From Granulicella arctica (lineage in GTDB: Bacteria; Acidobacteriota; Terriglobia; Terriglobales; Acidobacteriaceae): a stretch of DNA of 64,000 bases. Of the stretch, positions 15,973 through 25,677 are shown in pieces. How positions within the stretch are numbered: position 1 is the stretch's first letter; every line of letters starts with the position of its first letter. A program made the position numbers and the translations under genes. The DNA is taken from contig NZ_JAGTUT010000001.1 of NCBI RefSeq assembly GCF_025685605.1, positions 124,001 through 188,000 on the forward strand, given 5' to 3'. The notes beneath the pieces were generated by a model, which saw only the letters and a program-made list of their open reading frames with translations, searched no databases and was not told where the DNA came from.

Positions 15973-18174
15973 ATGCTCCGCAGAACCCTCTTCACTTCCG
16001 TCTTCTGTCTGCTCGCGTTCCATCAGGCCCTTCACGCTCAAGGATCGATCGACGAAGCCCGCGCAGTCCTCCAGCGAGAGATGCCGGCTCTCACAACCCA
16101 GATTCACCTCTCACTTGCGGCTGGCGACTACGCAGGAAAGCCAGATGGGTTTCGCGTGTCAGGGCAGAAGGGGAATATCCGGGTTGAGGCAGCCACCGTG
16201 CCAACGCTGCTCTACGGAGTCAACTGGTATTTGAAGTATGTGGCCCATCTTAATATCTCGACCAACGGAGGCCAGTTGGGCGCGCCCGGTCTGCGCCTGC
16301 CGGAGATACCGGTCGCCATTGTTAAACCAGCTCTTTATCCATTTCGGTATGCCCTGAACGAGAACACCGACGGCTACACCACGCCGTATTGGGATCTCCC
16401 TCGCTGGCAACATGAGATCGACATACTTGCCTTGTCGGGGTTCAATGCAATTCTCATCCAGCGCGGAAACGACCTTGCGGTCTACCAGGCTTTTCTGGAT
16501 GTCGGCTATAAGGACGAGGACATTCGCAAGTGGATCACCTACCCCGCCCACCAGAACTGGGAGTGGATGGGGAATATGTGCTGTTTCATCGAGCCCATCT
16601 CGCTCGACCTGATGAAGAAGCGAGCCGCATCCGCACGGCAGATTATGGACGAGCTTCGGAAGTTAGGCATGATGCCCGTTCTGCCCGGCTTCTACGGAGT
16701 GGTGCCCGCGGACTTCAGCAAGCATGTTGCGGGAGCGCACGTTGTCATCCAGACAGACCCGTGGAACGGCTTCGAGCGACCCGGCTGGCTCGACCCGCGA
16801 GACCCCGCGTTCACTCGGCTGGCGGCGGCTTTCTACCGACGTCAGCACGAACTCTTCGGCGACAGCACCCTCTACGATATGGAGACCTTCCAGGAGGGTG
16901 GCATGTCTGGTGATGTGCCCATCGGCGATGGTGCTAAGGCTATCCAGAAGGCGCTGAACACGGCGCATCCTGACGCACTCTGGTTCATGATGGCGTGGCA
17001 GGACAACCCCCGTAAGGAGTTGGTCGATGCTGTGGATCGGAGTCGCATCCTGATTGCAGATATCGAACAGGGGCGTATCCCGCGCGAGAGCCGCGAGGCT
17101 GACTTTGAAGGCGCACGCTGGCTCTATGGCGGGCTCTGGGAGTTTGGCGGCCGGACGACCATGGGTGCTCCCCTCTATGACTATGCGCAGCGGATGCCGC
17201 CAATGGCGAAGCAGCCGGGTAGTCACATCTCCGGCACGGCGCTGTTTACCGAGGGACTCGACACCAATCCATACGCCTTCGATCTATATACAGAGATGGC
17301 GTGGCGCAGCGATGTCGTCGATCTCGCCGAGTGGACGAAGGCATACAGCCTGCGCCGCTATGGCAAGAACGATATACATGCGCAGAATGCGTGGCAGATT
17401 GTCGGGAAGACAGTCTATGGATATCGGGCCGATGGTGTGAAGGACCACGGCGAACGCGACGCCGCCCATGAATCCATCTTCAACGCGCAACCTTCGCTCA
17501 CCGCAACCCGCACCGGGCATTGGGCACCAGATGTGCTTCGCTATGACGCCGAAGCTTTGAAGCCTGCGCTGACTGAGTTGTTGCAGGTAGCACCGGCGCT
17601 GCGTACGACGGCCAGCTACCACTATGACCTTGTGGATGTGACGCGCCAGGTGCTGACAAACGATGCGCGCCGCCTGTTGCCTCTGATCAAAGCAGCCTAT
17701 GAAGCGAAGGATCGTGGTGCGCTGCGCCTTCTGACTGCCGAGTGGCTGCACGATATGGCGATGGAAGATCGCTTGCTCGCCACGAACCAATACTTCCTTC
17801 TGGGAAAATGGCTTGAGTATGTGCCAGCATGGGCCTCCACCCCAAAGGATCTTGAACGGACTGAGTACGATGCCCATTCCATTCTGACGACGTGGGGGGA
17901 TCGTACCGCCAGTGAGAGTCTTCACGAGTACGGCAACAAGGATTGGGCTGGCCTGGTCAGCGGCTACTATGCTCCACGGTGGAAGCTGTACTTCGCTTCG
18001 TTAGAAGCTTCCCTGAATACAGGGACGCCGTCGAAGCCGATCGACTGGTACGCTTTTGGAGATACGTGGAATCGATCGACGAAACACTACGATTCCACAC
18101 CAATCGGTGACCCCTACGCCGTCAGCATGGAGATTGCACGATCGCTACAGTTACAGCCAAAGGATGGACGATGA
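15973..18174 (+). CDS. secreted GH89 alpha-N-acetylglucosaminidase (NAGLU-like)
   Basis: 733 residues with a clear signal peptide (1-22, ending HALHAQ). An N-terminal alpha/beta domain is followed by the GH89 barrel: RYALNENTDGYTTPYWDLPRW, ITYPAHQNWEWMGN and a helical C-terminal domain. The two catalytic glutamates of the family fit Glu308 (METFQEGG, acid/base) and Glu427 (FTEGLDTNP, nucleophile). It should remove terminal alpha-linked GlcNAc in the periplasm or outside. The length matches the human lysosomal enzyme (about 740). Its stop overlaps the next start (ATGA), tying it to the membrane acetyltransferase that acts one step earlier in heparan breakdown in animals. Confidence 0.9.
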   Translation: MLRRTLFTSVFCLLAFHQALHAQGSIDEARAVLQREMPALTTQIHLSLAAGDYAGKPDGFRVSGQKGNIRVEAATVPTLLYGVNWYLKYVAHLNISTNGGQLGAPGLRLPEIPVAIVKPALYPFRYALNENTDGYTTPYWDLPRWQHEIDILALSGFNAILIQRGNDLAVYQAFLDVGYKDEDIRKWITYPAHQNWEWMGNMCCFIEPISLDLMKKRAASARQIMDELRKLGMMPVLPGFYGVVPADFSKHVAGAHVVIQTDPWNGFERPGWLDPRDPAFTRLAAAFYRRQHELFGDSTLYDMETFQEGGMSGDVPIGDGAKAIQKALNTAHPDALWFMMAWQDNPRKELVDAVDRSRILIADIEQGRIPRESREADFEGARWLYGGLWEFGGRTTMGAPLYDYAQRMPPMAKQPGSHISGTALFTEGLDTNPYAFDLYTEMAWRSDVVDLAEWTKAYSLRRYGKNDIHAQNAWQIVGKTVYGYRADGVKDHGERDAAHESIFNAQPSLTATRTGHWAPDVLRYDAEALKPALTELLQVAPALRTTASYHYDLVDVTRQVLTNDARRLLPLIKAAYEAKDRGALRLLTAEWLHDMAMEDRLLATNQYFLLGKWLEYVPAWASTPKDLERTEYDAHSILTTWGDRTASESLHEYGNKDWAGLVSGYYAPRWKLYFASLEASLNTGTPSKPIDWYAFGDTWNRSTKHYDSTPIGDPYAVSMEIARSLQLQPKDGR

Positions 18175-19391
18175 CCCAGGACCCAGACTTCTCGAGGACG
18201 GTCGATAGCGACGTCGTCCGCACGTCGACCATAAAGAAACCGGAGCGGTTGCTATCACTCGACGTGCTGCGCGGCCTCACGATCGCCTTTATGATCATCG
18301 TCAATAGCCAGATGGGGCCTGCTCCCTTCTTTGAACTCTCGCACGCTGCATGGAATGGGTTCACCGCCACGGATCTGGTCTTTCCGACCTTCCTGCTGCT
18401 CGTTGGACTGTCGACGGTGCTCTCGACTGCAGCTCGACTGGCGAAGGGCGCCACGCGTCGCGAGCTCTTCCTTCACACGCTACGCCGTGCCGTTGTGCTG
18501 TTTGTTGCGGGCTTCGTGGTAAACAACTTTCCGTTCTTTCACCTGCACACGGTTCGCTACTATGGCGTGCTGCCGCGCATCGCGATCTGCTACCTCGTGG
18601 TCGCAACCATTTACCTGATCTCGCCATCGTGGAAAAACAAGGTTGCGATTGCCGTTGCATGCTTGGCTGGCTATTGGATTCTTCTTCGATTCGTAGCTGT
18701 ACCCGGCTTCGGTATGCCGACGCATGACCTTCCGATCAACGATCCGACCGGCAACCTGACCGCCTACATCGACCGCAAACTCTTCAGCCCGTCGCATCTC
18801 TACGAGCGTGTGCGCGACCCGGAAGGTCTTCTCTCGACGATCCCGGCGATTGCCACCGCCCTCTTCGGCCTGCTCGCAGGGCTTTGGCTGCGAAGCACGC
18901 GCTCGACGGGGCGCAAGGCAGCAATGCTGGCGGTCACTGGCATCCTGTTTCTGGCTGCGGGCTTGGCTTGGCATCCCTTCTTTCCCATGAACAAGAAGCT
19001 GTGGACGAGTTCCTTCGCGCTCTTTGCAGGGGGTTGGAGCCTGCTGCTGCTTGCGGCAGCCATCTACTTTATCGATTTAGTACGCGTGGGCCGCGCTGCT
19101 GCTGAGTCGAACGATCCAGCATCGCCGCTGCACCCCGCGCTCTATCGACCGCTGCTGGTGTTCGGGACAAACGCCATCCTGGCCTACCTTGTTTCCGAGC
19201 TGGGAGACAGCGTCATCTCGCAGATTCATCTTCCGTCCGGCCTCAGCATCAAGGCTGTCTGGATGCGCGAAATTGTGCATCTCGTGCCGAACCTGCAATG
19301 GTCGTCTCTGCTGTACTCGCTATCGTTCATGCTTCTCTGCTGGCTGATCGTGCTGCCGTTCTACCGGAAACGCATCTTCCTGCGAATCTGA
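18171..19391 (+). CDS. HGSNAT-like membrane acetyltransferase (DUF1624/DUF5009 family)
   Basis: 406 residues with about ten transmembrane helices. The N-terminal block RLLSLDVLRGLTIAFMIIVN and ELSHAAWNGFTATDLVFPTF matches heparan-alpha-glucosaminide N-acetyltransferase and its bacterial relatives; the active-site histidine of the family corresponds to His58. Such enzymes carry acetyl groups from cytosolic acetyl-CoA through the membrane onto a sugar amine outside. Translationally coupled (4-base overlap) to the GH89 gene, so acetylation of terminal glucosamine followed by its removal is a natural reading. The acceptor is inferred from context only. Confidence 0.85.
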   Translation: MTQDPDFSRTVDSDVVRTSTIKKPERLLSLDVLRGLTIAFMIIVNSQMGPAPFFELSHAAWNGFTATDLVFPTFLLLVGLSTVLSTAARLAKGATRRELFLHTLRRAVVLFVAGFVVNNFPFFHLHTVRYYGVLPRIAICYLVVATIYLISPSWKNKVAIAVACLAGYWILLRFVAVPGFGMPTHDLPINDPTGNLTAYIDRKLFSPSHLYERVRDPEGLLSTIPAIATALFGLLAGLWLRSTRSTGRKAAMLAVTGILFLAAGLAWHPFFPMNKKLWTSSFALFAGGWSLLLLAAAIYFIDLVRVGRAAAESNDPASPLHPALYRPLLVFGTNAILAYLVSELGDSVISQIHLPSGLSIKAVWMREIVHLVPNLQWSSLLYSLSFMLLCWLIVLPFYRKRIFLRI

Positions 19392-19397
19392 CCGCCC

Positions 19398-20543
19398 TTA
19401 CGGATTTGCCCGGATCACGTCTGCCGCATGCTTCTCCTGCCCGGCATGCTCGGCCTGCAGGAGTTGTTTGAACTTTGCGTCCGCTGCAGCTGCCTCGGTT
19501 GGATTGCCCAAAGCCCGGTAGACCTTTGCTAAGAGGATCTGGATCGATGGTTCATCCGGTGCGGTCTTCTCTGCGGTAAGCAGGTCGGGTAGCGCATCTG
19601 CAGGTTTGCCGAGGCGCAGGAGAATGCGTGCGCGTTCCACGCGCGCCTGCCCCAGGGTTGGACACGTGGCGAGTGCCACATCCGCATACTTCAGAGCCTC
19701 CGGTGCCGACTCGTTAAGCTCATCCATCGAATTTGCCAGCTTCCACTGGACGAGGCAGTTCGATCCGCCCTGCTTGAGGATCGCCTGAAAGCTATCCCGT
19801 GCTTCGTTCCACTCCCCATCGTGCCAGTACACATCGGCAAGATGTTCCATTGCAGAGGGGTCGTTCGGCGCAAGTTCAAGAGCCCTCTTGTACTCGGCTA
19901 TCGAGCCGGCCGTATTCTTCATGCTGTCCATGATCTCGCCGGAAAGCACGTGCGAAAGCGGCGAGTCCGGGTCGATCGAATGGACACGTGCGAAGGCATC
20001 CTGCGAGAGCTGGAGCTGCAACTTACCGAGTAGATACCAGGCTTCCTGATCCTTCGGGTCGATCGCCGTAAGCTTGTGAAGCTGCTGAATCGCCGCGTCA
20101 TTGCTGTTCTGCTGAATCAGGCTATGGACGAGCGTGATTCTGGCGAAGCGGTCGTCCGGCAACGCTCGTAACGCGGCCTCAAGCGATGACACGGCCTTAT
20201 CGTAGACACCCGTTTGAAAGTAGCTGGCTCCCAGGATAATCTCTGCCGGGTGCATCGACGGGTCGATCTTCAAGCCGCGTACAAGCACCGGAATCGCATC
20301 GGAGTAACGCCCTTCGTTGTAATAAAGACGGCCTAGATTGTTGTAGGCTGCTCCGAGCTTTGGATCGAGACGAAGAATCTTCAGGTAGTCCGCGATTGCC
20401 GCGTCGGTTTGATCCGCTGCCTGTGCTCCCCGAGCGTGCTCGTACAGCGTCTGCACCTCCGGCGAGATCGCCTGCTGCGCTGCCAGCGGGCCGGTGCTGT
20501 AGATGGAAAAGCCGCAGAGGAGAATCTTCGCTAAAAGCTTCAT
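19398..20543 (-). CDS. secreted/periplasmic TPR-repeat protein
   Basis: 381 residues: signal peptide MKLLAKILLCGFSIYSTGPLAAQQ, then about nine tetratricopeptide repeats (for example AYNNLGRLYYNEGRYSDAIPVLVRGLKIDPS and AEYKRALELAPNDPSAMEHLADVYW). TPR arrays bind other proteins; no enzyme is present. The frame extends 26 codons upstream of ATG 20543, but only from the ATG is a proper signal peptide formed. It lies 86 bases downstream of the TonB receptor stop, beyond a strong terminator, so it is probably not in the same transcript. Converges with the acetyltransferase gene (6 bases apart). Confidence 0.8.
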   Translation of the reverse strand: MKLLAKILLCGFSIYSTGPLAAQQAISPEVQTLYEHARGAQAADQTDAAIADYLKILRLDPKLGAAYNNLGRLYYNEGRYSDAIPVLVRGLKIDPSMHPAEIILGASYFQTGVYDKAVSSLEAALRALPDDRFARITLVHSLIQQNSNDAAIQQLHKLTAIDPKDQEAWYLLGKLQLQLSQDAFARVHSIDPDSPLSHVLSGEIMDSMKNTAGSIAEYKRALELAPNDPSAMEHLADVYWHDGEWNEARDSFQAILKQGGSNCLVQWKLANSMDELNESAPEALKYADVALATCPTLGQARVERARILLRLGKPADALPDLLTAEKTAPDEPSIQILLAKVYRALGNPTEAAAADAKFKQLLQAEHAGQEKHAADVIRANP

Positions 20544-20570
20544 CGTGACCCAGTATAGGAGTGAGCAGCC

Positions 20571-20608
20571 GCAAAAAGAAACCGGACTGCGAGAGTATCG
20601 CAGTCCGG
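20571..20608 (-). terminator. rho-independent terminator after the TonB receptor gene
   Basis: CCGGACTGCGA (20582-20592), a 5-base loop, and TCGCAGTCCGG (20598-20608) form an 11-bp perfect stem. On the - strand it is followed by a T-rich tract (complement of 20571-20580). It lies 22 bases past the stop of the receptor gene at 20630. Confidence 0.85.
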
Positions 20609-20629
20609 CAGGTTCAACCATGGAACAGC

Positions 20630-23600
20630 CTAGAAGGTGAGACGACCGCTGATCTGACCCTGACGCGGATTGTTCTGTTGACCGGAAGGAACCAAGCCGT
20701 AGTTCGACGTGTTGTCGATGTTCGAGTTTGGATTCTCAAAGTAGGTGCGGTTGAGGATATTGAAGTAGTCCATCTGGAGAACGAAGGTGACCTTCTCTCC
20801 GAGAGCGAACTTCTTGCGAGCATTGACATCTTCGTCGTAGATGCCGGGGTTGCGCAATTCGCTGTAGTTGCGAACCGCGTTACCAAGCGTGTACGACTGG
20901 CTGGTGCTGGCAAATGCGCCGGTGGAAAAGACAGTCTGTGCGCTCTGGCCATTGACGAAGACCAGGTTGCCGTAGCCCTTGGTGGAGCGAGCCGTACCTG
21001 ATACTTCGTTTGGACGATTGAAGCAACCTGCGCAGCCGAGTGGGTTGTCGTTCTCAGAGATACCAAACGGCGTTCCTGTCTGGTAGGACAGAATGAAGCC
21101 GATCTGGAGGCCACCAATGATCTGCCCGGCAACTCCCTTGTTGTTGACAAACTTCTTCCCTGGGCCGAGCGGGAGTTCGTAGGTTCCAGCAAGCTTTGTG
21201 TTGTTGCGGATGTCGTTGCCGGCAACCGTCCACTCAGCCTTCTGGTTGTACTTGTTCTCTGGCAGCGCAGCGAAGGTTGTGAAACCACTGTCGACGTTCG
21301 ACATGCTCTTCGACAGGGTGTACGAGGTGAGGAACGAAAGACCGTTCGAGAAGCGCTTCTCAAGGCTGGCCTGGAGACCGCTGTAGCTAGCCGCTCCGCT
21401 CAGATCGAAGTTGTTATAGACATTCGAGTATTGCGGGAAGGGTGAGAGGGTGTGAGCGACAGTGGCCGAACCGCCAAGATCATTGTTGTAGTTGGCGTAA
21501 GGAGCACTGACCCCTGCAGCGATCGCGGTCGGCGAACCTACCAGCGACTTCAGCACGGTGCCACCCAAAGCCAGGATGGACGGGTTAGGCTGGCTGAGCG
21601 GATTGAGTTGCCCGTTCAGGTGAACCGCCTTGTTTCCAAGATAGGCAACCTGCAGAAAGGTGTTCCATGGCAACTGGTGCTGAACGTTGATGTTCCACTG
21701 CTGCACATAGGGAGCAAGTCCGCTCTGCTTCGGATCGAAGGCGCGGATCGTTGTACCGAGACCAAGAGCCGGGCTCAGCACACCATTTGCCGGCGCGGGA
21801 ATAGGATGATTGTCCCACTCGCCATACGACGGTGTATTGGTACCGGTGCTGTTGCTGTTGAATGACCCCTGGAGCAGGTTGCCGTAGCTGGTAGCAACCT
21901 TGCTGGTTCCATACTCGTACGCGCCACCATTCAGGAATGCAAGGCTGTAGCCGGCCTGAATGACCGTCTTGTCGCTGACGGCATATGCAAAGCCGAAACG
22001 AGGACCAAAGTGCTTGTAGTGGATATCCGCGTGAGTGATACCGGCGCATGCTGGGCAGCTACCGAACTGGGTAGCCACACCTGGCAGATTTCCTGCCGCT
22101 GCGTTCAGGCCAGTCTGGTTGAGGAAGACAATCTGGTTCTTATCCTCGGTGAAGGGCCGCATGATGTCCCAGCGAAGACCGACGTTCACCGTCAACTTCG
22201 GCGTGACCTTGATGTCGTCCTGGATGTACGGCGAGATCGACAGATTGCGCAGCTTCAGTTCGTTCGCGAAGATGCGGTCTGCGCTATCAACTTGGCCAAG
22301 GAGGAAGCTGGCGAATGAACTTCCGGTGGAAGCAAAGGCGTCTGAGCCGTCTGGGTTCTTGACTTTGCCAACAGGTGAAGCCGTTGTGGCATGGCTGAAG
22401 TTGATCTGTGCCGAGCAAGCCTGGCACTCGTTGTCATCCTGGTAGGTGCGTCGGAATTCGCCGCCGATGTTGATCGTGTGACGGCCCTTCGACCAAAGCC
22501 AGTTGTTTACGATCGCAACGCCCAACTTGCGGTTGATCGACTGGACCCATCCGCTTGAGGTGCCATAGTTTGTCGGCTGATACTGACCATCAAATGTAAT
22601 GTTCGGAAACACATCACTGATCGGGCTGGCAACAACACCAGCAAAAGGGTTGTTACGTTTTACGTTGAACTGGTTGCCGATTTCGCCGATCCAACCGAAA
22701 CCTGCAGTCGCCACCAGCTTGGGGGTAACCGCATTGGTGTAGTTGAGCAGGAAAACAGAACCGAGAGCAGGGTTGTTCTTCACACTCTGGAGAATGTTTG
22801 TAATCGGCACAATCGGGTCATTGTCGAAACCCTGTGAGACATACGAATTGCGCCACTGAGTGTAGTGGATCGACTGCGTAGGTGTGATGTTGTGATCCAC
22901 AACGAAGCCGAACACATGCGCGACTTCTGGAAACGCATTCGGTACCGCGGTCTTATTGCTTGAGAGACCAGGACGATCCGGGTCCGGAATTGAGGGAAGA
23001 ATGGAGGTAGACAGCGTGCTGAAGCGAGACGCGGGAATCTTATTATTCGGGAACGGATTGCCCGTCAGGGGATCGTAGATGGGAATCAACTTACCGCTGG
23101 CATCGACGAAGTCAGAGAAATCACCGGTCTTCTCAAGTGCGGTCGGAACACTACCAATGTTGTTGTTCGACGTCGCAGTCTTTCCATAATCAAGTGAGAA
23201 GTGGAAGAACGTACGGTTCTTACCGTTGTAGATACCGGGGATGATCACTGGACCGGCAATGGTAAAGCCGTAGTTGTTCTCTCGGCTGACAGGGGTGGTT
23301 GAGTTGAAGTAACCCTTGGCATCGAAGAACTCATTGCGGTTGATGTAGAAAGCATCGCCATGAAAAGCGTTGGTCCCGGATGCCATCTGGTACGTCGTAG
23401 CGCCCTGTGCCAAGCCATATTGCGCGGAGAAGGTCGAACGCTCAACGCGGAACTGGTTGACCAACTCAAACGGAGGATTGATGCCCGTCTGGTAGCCCTC
23501 GGTCTCTGCCTGGGGGGCAGGAATACCGTTGAAGACAATCTCGTTTTGGAAGTCGACGCCACCGTTAATACGGTGAGAGAAGGTGCTTCCCTGTACGCCC

Positions 23601-24154
23601 GGTGCGAGGAAGATGAAGCTGTCGATCTGACGTCCGCGACCACCGCTCACCTGGGTCGGAAGCGCGCTTACGACCTCTGGTTCAATCGTCGTTCCAAGCT
23701 CCGGCTGGGTCGTGTTCAGAGCGATCAGCGGCGAGGTCACCTCGATCGTCGTGTCGGAACCGCCAGCGGCAAGTGTGATGTCGATCGTCGCGTCTGTACT
23801 GACTTCAACGTTGACCTGATCGCGTACAGCCTTGCTGAACCCGGCGGAGACCACCGTAATGGTGTAGCGGCCAGGCAGAAGACCACGCGTGGCGTAAGTT
23901 CCAGCGGAGCTGGTAACGGTGGTGGCGGTCTGTCCGGTGCTGATGTTCTTAACGCTGACGCTCGCCCCGGGAATGATCGAGCCGCTCGAGTCTGTGACCG
24001 TGCCGGTGACTCCGCTCGACGCCTGCCCGAAGGAGGGCAGAGCCGCAACAAAAAGAAGACAAAATGCGAAAAGAACACCGTAAATCGTGTGCCTGCATCC
24101 TGCGGTCAAGGTCGTTTTCACACCTGGGCGGGTGCGGGTAATAGGTTGTTGCAT
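20630..24154 (-). CDS. TonB-dependent receptor with carboxypeptidase-regulatory-like domain (Oar-like)
   Basis: 1174 residues. After an N-terminal extension and signal peptide (to about residue 44, SFGQA) comes a Cna/CarboxypepD_reg-like beta-sandwich (TGTVTDSSGSIIPGASVSVKN to about 135), a plug domain (about 145-250) and a long outer-membrane beta-barrel that ends in GRLTF, with a terminal Phe as expected for BAM insertion. This architecture is expanded in Acidobacteriota and is thought to import large glycans or oligosaccharides by proton-motive force through TonB. GGAGG lies 6 bases before ATG 24154. A promoter and a LacI-type operator lie directly upstream, so it is likely repressed by the adjacent LacI protein. 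Confidence 0.92.
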   Translation of the reverse strand: MQQPITRTRPGVKTTLTAGCRHTIYGVLFAFCLLFVAALPSFGQASSGVTGTVTDSSGSIIPGASVSVKNISTGQTATTVTSSAGTYATRGLLPGRYTITVVSAGFSKAVRDQVNVEVSTDATIDITLAAGGSDTTIEVTSPLIALNTTQPELGTTIEPEVVSALPTQVSGGRGRQIDSFIFLAPGVQGSTFSHRINGGVDFQNEIVFNGIPAPQAETEGYQTGINPPFELVNQFRVERSTFSAQYGLAQGATTYQMASGTNAFHGDAFYINRNEFFDAKGYFNSTTPVSRENNYGFTIAGPVIIPGIYNGKNRTFFHFSLDYGKTATSNNNIGSVPTALEKTGDFSDFVDASGKLIPIYDPLTGNPFPNNKIPASRFSTLSTSILPSIPDPDRPGLSSNKTAVPNAFPEVAHVFGFVVDHNITPTQSIHYTQWRNSYVSQGFDNDPIVPITNILQSVKNNPALGSVFLLNYTNAVTPKLVATAGFGWIGEIGNQFNVKRNNPFAGVVASPISDVFPNITFDGQYQPTNYGTSSGWVQSINRKLGVAIVNNWLWSKGRHTINIGGEFRRTYQDDNECQACSAQINFSHATTASPVGKVKNPDGSDAFASTGSSFASFLLGQVDSADRIFANELKLRNLSISPYIQDDIKVTPKLTVNVGLRWDIMRPFTEDKNQIVFLNQTGLNAAAGNLPGVATQFGSCPACAGITHADIHYKHFGPRFGFAYAVSDKTVIQAGYSLAFLNGGAYEYGTSKVATSYGNLLQGSFNSNSTGTNTPSYGEWDNHPIPAPANGVLSPALGLGTTIRAFDPKQSGLAPYVQQWNINVQHQLPWNTFLQVAYLGNKAVHLNGQLNPLSQPNPSILALGGTVLKSLVGSPTAIAAGVSAPYANYNNDLGGSATVAHTLSPFPQYSNVYNNFDLSGAASYSGLQASLEKRFSNGLSFLTSYTLSKSMSNVDSGFTTFAALPENKYNQKAEWTVAGNDIRNNTKLAGTYELPLGPGKKFVNNKGVAGQIIGGLQIGFILSYQTGTPFGISENDNPLGCAGCFNRPNEVSGTARSTKGYGNLVFVNGQSAQTVFSTGAFASTSQSYTLGNAVRNYSELRNPGIYDEDVNARKKFALGEKVTFVLQMDYFNILNRTYFENPNSNIDNTSNYGLVPSGQQNNPRQGQISGRLTF

Positions 24155-24190
24155 GACGTGCCTCCAAAGAAATAAATAAACCGATCTCTA

Positions 24191-24235
24191 CGGATCGTTC
24201 CGTGTTTTCAGTGACGATAATTGGAAACGATTCCA
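24191..24235. promoter_or_regulatory. LacI/GalR-type operator(s) upstream of the TonB receptor
   Basis: TGGAAACGATTCCA at 24222-24235 has perfect TGGAA/TTCCA arms around an ACGA core, the typical LacI-family shape. A second, weaker candidate, CGGATCGTTCCG, lies at 24191-24202, about three helical turns away. The first overlaps the expected early transcribed region of the receptor promoter, which suits simple repression. Confidence 0.65.
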
Positions 24236-24245
24236 GCGGGACCTA

Positions 24246-24274
24246 ATGTAATTGTCCCCACTAACGAATGTCAA
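24246..24274 (-). promoter_or_regulatory. sigma-70 promoter of the TonB receptor gene
   Basis: Read on the - strand, TTGACA (complement of 24269-24274) is followed after 17 bases by TTACAT (complement of 24246-24251). Transcription would start near 24239, placing the palindrome at 24222-24235 just downstream of the start point. Confidence 0.65.
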
Positions 24275-24479
24275 CCTAAAGTTGCAGATGCCCATGCAAC
24301 CTTGTTGTCAGAAGACCGATATCGTCAGAAATAAACATAAATTTGGAGGTTTCACCAACGAATCTTCAACTTTGCGCTCGGAGTCATGCGTTTCTAACAT
24401 AGCCCCATTCGTTGTGCGTCAGCGTGTAAAGGCTAGCTGCGCTCAGCCTGTAGGAGGGTTCGCGTCTATCATCCATTCC

Positions 24480-25607
24480 ATGGGCTTGAAGACAGGAGTG
24501 ACGCTCGGCGATATCGCATCGAAACTCGGGCTCTCCATCTCTACGGTCAGCCGAGCATTACAGGATCACTCTGGCCTGAGCGCCGAGACGAAGGCTCGTG
24601 TTCTTGCCGCGTCCGCGGACCTCGGCTACCGCCCAAATCTGGCAGCCCGCTCCCTCGTCTCGGGTAGGACCCTGCGAATTGCGGTCAATACGCCGCAGGA
24701 GATCCTCTCGGTCTACGATCTCGTACGGAAGGGTATCCGTGATGAGGCTGAACCCTTCCTGGCGATGGGCGTGGAGCTGGTCGACTTTACGTTTCCGCGT
24801 CTGGGCGAAGGAGAGGCAGAGGCCTTCGAAGGGGCTCTCGATGCCGGTGTGGATGGAGTCATTCTCGTTCCTGGTGCGCCCGCGTCCCTGAAAAACAGCT
24901 TTGCGCGGGCCGCCAGCATGAAGGTACCAGTCGTTTGTCTCCTGACCGACGCCCCAAGCGAACAGAAGCTCTCCACCGTCTGCGTCAACGCTGTCTCCTG
25001 CGGAGCGCTGGCAGGGGAACTCATGAGCAGATTGCTTCCCGCCCACGGCTCGCTTGCGGTCACCACGGGAGACCTGAAGGTGACCGACCATCAAGAGAAG
25101 TTCAGCTCCTTCGAGCGTTGCGTTCAGCGCAACCGAGCCGACACGCTGCTCTACGACCCGATTGAGAACCATGAATCGGAGAGTGAGGCTTACGAGAGGA
25201 CTTTGGCGTTCCTCAACCAACACCGGGATCTAGGTGGGCTTTACATCAGTACCGGAAACGGTGCTCCAGCGTTGCGCGCAGTCGAAGACGCTGGATTGCT
25301 CGGGAAGCTCACTATCTTCAGCACGAACCTCTTTCGGGAGGTCGTCCCACAGATCCGTCTTGGCACAGTCGCGGGAACCTTTTACGAGCGTCCTTACAGT
25401 CATGGACGCATTGCCTTCAGCCTTCTTTATAAGTACCTTTCAACCGGCATCGTCCCGCCACCCAGGGTTTCGTTGGAGCCATTTCTGATCATGCGCGGAA
25501 ATCTGGATTGCTTTGTACATCAGCAAAATCATCCGGAGGCAAACGAGACGGATCGCGGCTCCATCGAAAGCATCCTGCTCGGCGAGACGCTTGCCAGCAT
25601 GCAGTAA
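24480..25607 (+). CDS. LacI-family transcriptional regulator
   Basis: 375 residues: an N-terminal LacI HTH (residues about 5-60; VTLGDIASKLGLSISTVSRAL and the hinge-helix region NLAARSLVSGRT), then a periplasmic-binding-protein-like sugar-sensing domain. The frame is open another 76 codons upstream, but that part lacks protein-like character; ATG 24480 gives the usual distance to the HTH. A strong ribosome site is missing. It lies between the divergent TonB receptor gene and the mannosidase operon, and each has a LacI-type palindrome at its promoter, so it is the likely repressor of both, relieved by a sugar such as mannose or a mannoside. Confidence 0.88.
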   Translation: MGLKTGVTLGDIASKLGLSISTVSRALQDHSGLSAETKARVLAASADLGYRPNLAARSLVSGRTLRIAVNTPQEILSVYDLVRKGIRDEAEPFLAMGVELVDFTFPRLGEGEAEAFEGALDAGVDGVILVPGAPASLKNSFARAASMKVPVVCLLTDAPSEQKLSTVCVNAVSCGALAGELMSRLLPAHGSLAVTTGDLKVTDHQEKFSSFERCVQRNRADTLLYDPIENHESESEAYERTLAFLNQHRDLGGLYISTGNGAPALRAVEDAGLLGKLTIFSTNLFREVVPQIRLGTVAGTFYERPYSHGRIAFSLLYKYLSTGIVPPPRVSLEPFLIMRGNLDCFVHQQNHPEANETDRGSIESILLGETLASMQ

Positions 25608-25677
25608 GGTATTTTCGATCCGATTGCGGGGAACTTGACGATCACTGCTCAAAGAGCGTAAACATTATCCTGTTTAT

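Noticed and set aside
23360..24175. Long + strand frame opposite the TonB receptor N-terminus
   Set aside because: No recognisable domain and it covers the receptor's ribosome site; antisense shadow of a GC-rich gene.
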